64,000 nucleotides of DNA from contig CM043970.1 of assembly GCA_014529385.2 (NCBI GenBank), positions 44,064,779-44,128,778 on the forward strand, read 5' to 3'. Positions 57,646 to 64,000 of this stretch are shown here, piece by piece. The notes below the pieces were generated by a model, which saw nothing but the letters and a program-made list of their open reading frames with translations, was not told the DNA's origin and searched no databases. Each line of letters starts with the position of its first letter. The stretch's first letter is position 1. The position numbers and the translations under genes are program-made. Source of the stretch: Adiantum capillus-veneris. Lineage: Eukaryota > Streptophyta > Polypodiopsida > Polypodiales > Pteridaceae.

Positions 57646-58274
57646 TTATTGAAGTGTATTTGATTCTGGTTCAATGAGACTAATCAAGTTTTGTAGGTCA
57701 TACTTAAGGCCGGACCATTTACGCATTTTTAAGGAATTGTAGATACATGCAACAATGTCTTTTTTAGGAAACCCATTATTGATAAACTTGGTAATCAGAG
57801 TGTTGATTTCTTCATATGCTAAAAAGCTCTCTAGCGAGGCATAAACTATAAGGAACTTCATTTCTAGACATGTGTGTAAGGAGTTTTTAAAGGTTCTATT
57901 GCTTTTCCTTTTGGTAAATACAGAGGATTTTCTCTTTTCCAAAAGAAACGAGTATAAAAATTACCCAAGAATGGGGGTGTTAAAGTAACCTCGATATTCA
58001 AGAAGTGAGTCCTAGAGACAAACCGTTTATGTAGCCTCATTATTCTATCTAGGAAGGTAGGTTCAATATTAAGACAGGTTGGATAAATCTCTCTAAGTGT
58101 TTCTTCGAACATGGGATTGTTCAGGCTACATAGGTCATCCATAAACCTAAACATATGAATAAAGTGTGAAAGTAACGAAGCCCTCGCTGGGTCACTCATC
58201 ATTTTTAAGAGCCATTGAAATTCGAAGTGACAAAGATAAAGATTACACATAACAGGAGAACAAGAAAATCCCAT
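57646..58274 (-). pseudogene. Penelope-like (or related) reverse transcriptase remnant
   Basis: The minus-strand frame from 58,274 starts MGFSCSPVMCNLYLCHFEFQ, an RT motif B of the MG..CSP..NL.L..FE type. It then reads FIHMFRFMDDLCSLNNPMFE, where MDD is motif C, and LREIYPTCLNIEPTFLD, all in the order of Penelope-like and related metazoan/protist RTs (FRYIDDL..NNP.F......YP..L.I). After SRTHFLNIEVTLTPPFLGNF the frame shifts near 57,900 into a second one with INTLITKFINNGFPKKDIVA. Upstream RT motifs and a GIY-YIG endonuclease are not visible. It is unlike the LINE, copia and gypsy RTs in this window. The exact class is inference. Confidence 0.55.
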
Positions 58275-59320
58275 TGGGATCCCTAAAATCTGTTATCATG
58301 TCTAGGCAGGTGCATGTGCGTGACCATCGACACACAACATGACTATTTGACATCTATACATCGTTCACCATACTTGAAAACAAATATCACATTAGAAAAT
58401 CTTCCAAATTCATGTAAACACCTCGTTATATACACGTTTCCATGAATATAGCTCCTACTATGTACAAACAAAAAGTGGTTCATCAACGTTGAGCTCGTAG
58501 ATGATTTGAAGGTGGAAAATCCTTCGAATATAATCACTATACCTCTAAAAGGTTCACCCTTGAGATCTAGTCGTTTATGAAGATCTCTTGATATGTGCCC
58601 TCTGTGTCCATGTCTTTCAGCCTTACGTATGCCTAAGTAGCGCTAGAAAGGAACATATACTTAATGTAATCAAACCTACAAAGTTTGAAACATATATTTA
58701 ATTATTTTTTTGTTAAATTCCTTCAAATATAGTCACTTAAGTCCCCCTTGAGACTTCATTGTCTATCAAGATATGCCCTTTCTGTCCATGTCTAATTTCA
58801 ATCTTGGGCATGCGTGAGAAGTGCTCGAAAGAAACATGGATTTATTGTAATCACACCTACCAACTTTGGAATTTACCTCAACTTCACCTTTGAAGGTGAA
58901 AAGGCGTACAAAATAAAGAGAGACTTAATGTAAAAGCATCCGAATATAATCCCTTTACCACTAGAAGGATCCCCGTTAAGATTGCATTATTTGTCAAGGT
59001 CTCCTGATATGTGTCTTCACTCTTGGATATGCTTGAGGAGTGCTCTAAAGAAACATAGATTCAATGTAGCTACCCCTACGACCTACAAAACTTTATTGTG
59101 AGAAGCTCCAAATATAGTGACTATTTTACTTGTTGATTTTTTCACATGTGAGTTTTTAATTGCGTGTATTTTGGTCACTGAACCCCACCTTTTTGAATTC
59201 ACCATTATACTTCAAATTACCTCAAGGTAGGGGAACCTACAAAATCAAGGGGAATTCAAACCTTCTAATAATCTAATATATTAGAATCTAATATATTCCC
59301 ACGGAAATAGGACCATGGAG
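58275..59320. other. No recognisable gene
   Basis: About 1 kb of AT-rich sequence with phrases recurring loosely (ccttcaaatatagtcactta, ccgaatataatccctttacc, gatatgtg(c/t)cctct), suggesting an old degenerate repeat with a period of some 150-180 bases. No ORF is supportable. Confidence 0.4.
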
Positions 59321-59329
59321 TGTAATCTC

Positions 59330-59337
59330 TATATAAA
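59330..59337 (+). promoter_or_regulatory. TATA box of X8 copy 2
   Basis: tatataaa lies 68 bases before the ATG at 59,405, a normal spacing for a plant core promoter with a short leader. Confidence 0.6.
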
Positions 59338-59404
59338 GGTCCACAAGGCGCTTCATTTTTTCAATCATTAGTAATTACTGTAACAAGAGAAGGAGAGAAG
59401 CAAG

Positions 59405-60135
59405 ATGGAAGGCAGGAGGAATAGTTCGACGTTGGCGCTTCATCTATGCATCTGTGTGGCGACGTTGCTAGCAGGCAACGCCTTGGCCCAAGAGCAACAG
59501 CGCGCAGGCATGCAGCAATTAACGATGATCTTGTTATGGCATGCAGCAATTAACGCTCATGATGTTGTTATGGCATGCATCAATCAACGATGATGTTGTT
59601 GTGGCATAACCTATATTATTCATAAATTAACGCTCTTGTTTTGTGATCAGGCGTGCGAGCTGATGATAATCTCATCTGCATACAACTCGGCGATGGTCAG
59701 CATTGCTATTATAGGCCATTGTATCCTGATGTTCATCCCGCCACCCTCAAGACATGGTGCGTCCCTGATAAAAACACATCAGAGCGGGAGCTGCACATTT
59801 TGCTTACCCGCATGTGTCACCCTGCCCGTCCGGCTGTGGTGCCCGTCGTACACGCCGGTGGCCGCCACCGTCCCCACCGACACATGATGAGTCCGGCAGC
59901 CAGTCCAGTTCCTACCCCAATTACCAGTGGCCACCTAGACCATTACACACGGCCGTGCGCTGTCCACCAAATTTGTGATGCCATCCTCTCCGCGCATGGG
60001 CGCTGCATTCTTCCTTATACTCTCTACGACCATGCCTCCTATGCCACGAACATCTATTGGCAGACGCACTTTCCAAATTCGCAAACATACTGCAAAGAAA
60101 CGCGTCTTGTCCATCGCACATCATACTTGCATTGA
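59405..60135 (+). pseudogene. X8/CBM43 domain secreted protein, copy 2 (chimeric 3' end)
   Basis: ATG 59,405 opens MEGRRNSSTLALHLCICVAT, a signal peptide with hydrophobic core and a likely cut after NALA before QEQ. An intron probably follows, ending at the AG at 59,649-59,650, though the donor is unclear. Exon 2 reads DDNLICIQLGDGQHCYY, then the X8 start TWCVPDKNTSERELH with its Trp. A Pro/His-rich stretch of about 60 residues follows before CDAILSAHGRC and DHASYATNIYWQTH. The frame stays open through this, unlike copy 1. At 60,070 a deletion joins it to CACTA-like DNA, giving a foreign 21-residue end and losing the DPS motif and hydrophobic tail. It is probably non-functional as X8, or a new chimeric gene. 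Confidence 0.7.
59508..59612. repeat. 31-34-base tandem repeat, about 3 units
   Basis: Units start gcatgca(g/t)caat(t/c)aacg at 59,508, 59,539 and 59,573. They lie at the end of the signal-peptide exon and run to the region matching the window start. Confidence 0.82.
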
Positions 60136-60211
60136 TTACAAGGACATAAGATCCTCGTTGAGAGATAGTTGTTTCGATTGGACGGCCCCACATCCTCGTC
60201 ACTACTCATAA
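60056..60211 (-). pseudogene. Second copy of CACTA-like exon, truncated
   Basis: MSSDEDVGPSNRNNYL and ILCPCNQCKYDV recur. The frame stops after about 50 codons because X8 sequence begins at the junction. Same caveats as the copy at 5,087-5,296. Confidence 0.33.
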
Positions 60212-60271
60212 TGAGGATAAAGCCTTATAACCTGAACATAAATTTAATCTTCTATTGGCATCCTCCATCTT

Positions 60272-60274
<3 letters not shown>

Positions 60275-60343
<69 letters not shown>
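60275..60343. repeat. (CT)n microsatellite
   Basis: Pure CT run, the longer counterpart of 5,363-5,416. Confidence 0.95.
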
Positions 60344-60346
<3 letters not shown>

Positions 60347-60759
60347 TTCACACTACAGACTACCTCACATTCTCTAGTCATGTCCAATCCCCACACACCT
60401 TGGTCTAGAGGTGCACGGAGATCAAAACCACTGGGTTATAATCTTGTCTTTATTGGTCAATGCTTATATTTGTGGGTACGAGAAATCTACACACCCACGT
60501 CTATATGATAGTGCATGTAGTGGACAAAACCCCTTTGCCTCTTCTCTAGCTATAGAATTTCACATCATCTTAACATCTTTTCACAGTAGATCTTTGTTCG
60601 AGGGATTACTTAGCACATTACATGTTGGCCTCCAATCTAAGTATCATGCCATTGAAAGATTTCCAACTTAAGGTCGCATCCGTAGAGAGGAAGAGAGGGA
60701 TCACCGTTCGTCTAACTCTAAGTTTTTTACCGTAATCCTGAAGGTAGACTCTAAGATAA
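60344..60759. other. Non-coding segment, second copy of 5,417-5,789
   Basis: No gene; aligned to the first block apart from a short insertion near 60,470-60,500. Confidence 0.6.
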
Positions 60760-61290
60760 AAACTCAATCTAAAATCTAATCTTAAATGTAACCTAATTGA
60801 ACATGTGGTGATTTGCAGCTAATTGAATATGGCTAGTGTGTGAGTTAACAAGTGTCAAATTTTGATGGGAATATACATATTGTTGTGTAACTAGTGTTTG
60901 CTCTTTCGGCAAAGCGCGCCTTCATTGACATGCACTAAAATCTAACCTAAATCTAAAAAAAGTTAGACCATCAAACATAAATTTAGATCTAATGTAATCT
61001 TAAACTCAAACTAGACCTAAATCTAATCTAATCTTAAATCTAACGTAAACCTAAATGTAATATAACTTAAATCTAAATTTAATCTACTTAATTTTAAATC
61101 TTGCCTTAATCTTAATCTAAATCTAATTTAATATTAAACTCAACATAAACCTAAATTTAATCCAATCTTAAATCCTAAACCTAAATGTAATCTAACTTAA
61201 ATCTAATATAGCTAGCTAATCTTTAATACTTTTCTAATTTTAAATCTAACTTAATCTTAATCTAACCTAATCTAATGTAAATTTTAACCT
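60760..61290. repeat. Degenerate AT-rich repeat, second copy
   Basis: Same taaatctaa/aacctaaat phrases as 5,790-6,320, with local gains and losses of units. Confidence 0.75.
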
Positions 61291-61395
61291 AATCTCTTTC
61301 TCTCTTTGTTTTCTCTCCTTACCTCTCTCTTTCGTCTTCTCCTCCTCTCTCTCTCTCTCTTTAGTTTTTTATTCTCTCTTTCTTTCTTTTTGTTT

Positions 61396-61397
<2 letters not shown>

Positions 61398-61443
<46 letters not shown>
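61398..61443. repeat. (CT)n microsatellite cutting copia B RT
   Basis: CT run in the same place relative to the YVDDLLI codons as in copia A. Confidence 0.92.
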
Positions 61444-61447
<4 letters not shown>

Positions 61448-62655
61448 TTTGTTGCAGTGATCAACAAATCATCGACATAAAGAACCACAATGAGAAGTAC
61501 ATCACCCTCACGCTTTACATACAATGTGCTTTCTGTTGGACTCTTAAGAAAGCCTCGTTAATGAGTGTCAGCTTTCTCATACCAAGCACGAGGAGATTTC
61601 TTTAACCCACACAAAGCAATCTTACATCTACACGCTTTGTCCTCTGGTCCTTTTATGACAAAACCGCGAGGCTGCGTTACATAAACTTCCTCAAATATGT
61701 CACCATTCAATAAAGCAGTAACAATGTCTGATTGATGTACAACCCAACCAAAATGAGCTGTCAATGCACATAGTAAACGCATAGTAGTCATACGAGAAGT
61801 GGGAGAAAAAGTCTCTTCATAATCTATGCCTTTTTGCTGCGCATAACCCATCCAGCTTGCGTTTCAACTTGTACACCCACTTCGTACCAATGGACTTTTT
61901 GCCAGGAGGCAAATCACATAAAGTCCATGTGTCATTTTCTATAAGTGCATCATATTCTGATTGCATGGCAACCATCCAATTTTCTAAATTCTGTGCTTCA
62001 TCAAAAGACAGAGGCTCCTCAACATCATGTAAGCTAGACACAGTCAAAGCATAACAATCTAATGCATAAGATGCATGGCGAGAGCCTGGACGAGTACGAC
62101 TAGACAAAGGTGCATCCAATTTATTGTCACGCAAAGTGTGCACCAACCATTTTGGCATATCTCTAGCCTGCTCATTTTCTGCCCTTTCCTCATCAAGTAC
62201 ATCATGTGCATCTGCATCAGTTATAGGCTGTTTTGTAACATTTTCAGAAACCCCCATAGGCTGTACATTTGCCTCATTGGATCTTACATTCGTATTTCCA
62301 CCAATGAAAAGAGGCAACAAAGTGTCATAAATGTCCTGTGAGCTTACACTATTGTCTCTAGTACATGACAGCAAGGGTTGAACAGAATCTTCCACAAACA
62401 CTACATCCCATGAAACTAGAATACGCTTTGTTTGCGGATGATATAACATGTAACCTTTTCTTTCAGTACTATAACCAACAAAAATACATTTGACAGCCTT
62501 ATCATCCAATTTTTTGCGTTGTGTTTGTGGCACCAAAGCATATGCCAAACAGGAAAAAACACGCATGTGCTCAATAGAAGGCTTTCTATCATGCCATGCT
62601 TCATATGGAGTAATAGACTGCAAAGCTTTCGTAGGACACCTATTAAGTACATTAC
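61444..62655 (-). pseudogene. pol: Copia B fragment (integrase end to RT)
   Basis: A partial copy of copia A. From the right it reads LQSITPYEAWHDRKPSIEHM, then QRKKLDDKAVKCIFVGYSTE and KGYMLYHPQTKRILVSWDVV (integrase end, intact here, frameshifted in A), NLENWMVAMQSEYDALIEND and WTLCDLPPGKKSIGTKWVYK. A roughly 40-base loss then shifts the frame before AQQKGIDYEETFSPTSRMTT. It retains HQSDIVTALLNGDIFEEVYV and ALCGLKKSPRAWYEK, which A has lost. It ends at the CT repeat after the YVDD codons and at 62,655, where a short-LTR element is inserted. Confidence 0.83.
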
Positions 62656-62797
62656 TGTTGAGAGAGAAGGACAGAGCACAGAAGTAGAACCCCAAAGTGT
62701 GTAGAATACACACATGAGATGATGTATATATAGAGGGGACCTGGGTGCCATATATAGAGAAGCCATATATTGAGTAGCTTCACATATAAGCTCAACA
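62656..62797 (-). repeat. Short LTR (142 bases)
   Basis: TGTTGAG to CTCAACA. It has TATA-like gtatatatag. Its left edge is the break in copia B integrase. Confidence 0.68.
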
Positions 62798-63429
62798 CCC
62801 CTGCTCAAATAAGGGTCCCTAACTGTGGATGAAAAAACCCTTGGGGGATCAAGGGAAAAACCCACAGCTCTATATACACCCACCGTTATATTATAAAAAT
62901 CATTGAATATACAAATGTTTACGAGGAGCTACATCACTCCTTTTACGATGAATGTTTTATGAGGAGTTATATTACTCCTATCCTATCAATACAATAATGA
63001 ATACAAAGGTTCAATAAAGAGGTGTAAAAGCTATCGATTAGCTTGTAATCAAAAGTGTCTCCGTGAATCTGTTGTCTAGCTTGTCATCAATATCGCATCA
63101 CCAAACATATCTTCATAAATCTTTTATTGTCACCAAGTTTGTCTTCATAAAATCAATTCTTTGATCAATCCTACATAGATCATAGACTCCAAAAAAAAAC
63201 ATGTCATGAAAATTATTAGCATCCTTAATGAAATAATTACGTTCACAATGCCATAAGAGATGGTTCGCGACGCCACTCTTTTGACGACATATATACGCAC
63301 GACAACATATGGTACATAAAGTATAAACGTAAAAGTACAAAATATGTGATTACGTGATACAAATGATATGTGTATATACTACATAAAACAACATTTATCA
63401 ATGTAGTGATCAATGAATACCATCAAAGT

Positions 63430-63860
63430 ATTAACAAAATATCATCATTATATCAATAAAAATGAATAAATGATCATGGTATCAACGAAAAGCATCATGA
63501 TATCACCGAGAATAATCATTGTATCAACGAAACAACATCATGGCATCACCGAGAATAACCATGGTATCAACGAAACATCATCATGGCATCACCGAGAATA
63601 ACCATGGTATCAACGAAACAACATCATGGTATCACCGAGAATAACCATGGTATCAACAAAACATCATCATGGTATCAACAAAAATCACCATGCAATCAAC
63701 GAAATATCATCATGGAATCATCGAGAATAACCATGGTATCAACGAAATATCATCATGGCACCACCGAGAATAACCATGGTATCAATGACATATCATCATG
63801 GTATCAACGAAAATCACCATGACCAAAGTATTAACAAAACATCATCATGGTACCATCACA
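63430..63860. repeat. 43-base minisatellite built from two 21-22-base halves
   Basis: Repeats of catcatggcatcaccgagaat plus aaccatggtatcaacgaaac(a), with about 8-9 recognisable units degenerating at both ends. Since 43 is not a multiple of three, each unit shifts the reading frame; the array stays open for 79 codons by composition, not because it encodes a protein. Confidence 0.85.
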
Positions 63861-64000
63861 ATCACTATGGTATCAATGAGAAATTATGAATAAAACGACG
63901 TAAACTATATCTCTAAAAGAATAATTATACGAGAATCATTGAACGAGTATATCATATAACAAAAGATCATGTACCAACAGTAGCTCGATAGAATTTGGAC

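Larger units (their letters stand above)
62656..64000 (-). mobile_element. Short-LTR non-autonomous element 2 (runs off window)
   Basis: A 142-base LTR (62,656-62,797) has perfect TGTTGAG/CTCAACA ends. Directly inside, the minus strand has GAGCAGGGG, a polypurine tract, so this is the 3' LTR of a minus-strand element whose 5' LTR lies beyond 64,000. The interior is AT-rich, non-coding and carries the minisatellite at 63,430-63,860. It interrupts copia B. The LTR resembles 17,982-18,127. Confidence 0.6.

Noticed and set aside
58343-58537. 64-codon ORF upstream of the Penelope-like RT
   Set aside because: No RT motif or endonuclease residues could be seen, so it was not joined to the RT remnant.
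63430-63860. CRISPR-like array
   Set aside because: Repeats are directly adjacent with no unique spacers, and the sequence is a plant nuclear minisatellite.

Overview
This is nuclear DNA from a land plant. It is mostly decayed transposable elements, with fragments of one host-type gene. The plant assignment rests on Ty1/copia and Ty3/gypsy polyproteins (the gypsy ones with the dual RNase H layout of the Tat lineage), L1-like LINE pieces, initiator-tRNA-Met primer-binding sites and an X8/CBM43 (callose-binding) gene with secretory and GPI-type signals. The many long CT/GA microsatellites and a Penelope-like reverse transcriptase remnant would suit a large fern-like or other non-angiosperm genome, but the species cannot be settled from this sequence. 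No intact long gene is present; almost every coding stretch carries stops or frameshifts.

Layout. 1-1,030: copy 1 of an X8-domain gene. 1,031-5,300: microsatellites, two LINE scraps and a CACTA-like exon. 5,363-10,654: degenerate AT-rich repeat and copia element A on the minus strand, with its 5' LTR at 10,034-10,654. 10,655-12,451: minus-strand LINE, cut by a small LTR element (12,452 to about 14,170). 16,096-16,774: copy 3 of the X8 gene, minus strand. 16,780-18,127: short-LTR element. 18,951-36,316: an 8.685-kb direct tandem duplication, each unit holding a Tat-type gypsy element (A at 19,152-25,856, B at 27,837-34,540) with shared lesions. 35,029-37,642: a plus-strand 2.6-kb LTR meeting, tail to tail, the minus-strand LTR at 37,643-40,246. 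37,643-54,412: a chain of related LTR elements on the minus strand: LTR, a gag-only element (Y), mosaic LTR, an autonomous-type gag-pol element (X), LTR piece, pol piece, LTR. 54,413-59,320: tandem repeat, sparse unassigned sequence and a Penelope-like RT remnant. 59,405-60,135: copy 2 of the X8 gene with TATA box and signal peptide. 60,200-62,655: second copy of the CT repeat/AT-rich repeat/copia block found at 5.2-7.6 kb. 62,656 to end: short-LTR element containing a 43-bp minisatellite.

How it fits together. The two window ends are paralogous copies of one X8-plus-copia block; copy 2 has lost about 4.7 kb that joins X8 exon sequence to a CACTA-like fragment. The gypsy pair A/B arose by DNA-level duplication, because flanks and disabling mutations are shared. 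Elements X and Y share U3, polypurine tract and related Gag N-termini, which suggests that gag-only Y used X-type enzymes. The most interesting items are the X/Y LTR chain with its mosaic LTR and palindromic LTR junction, the three X8-GPI gene copies including a chimeric ORF, and the Penelope-like RT.
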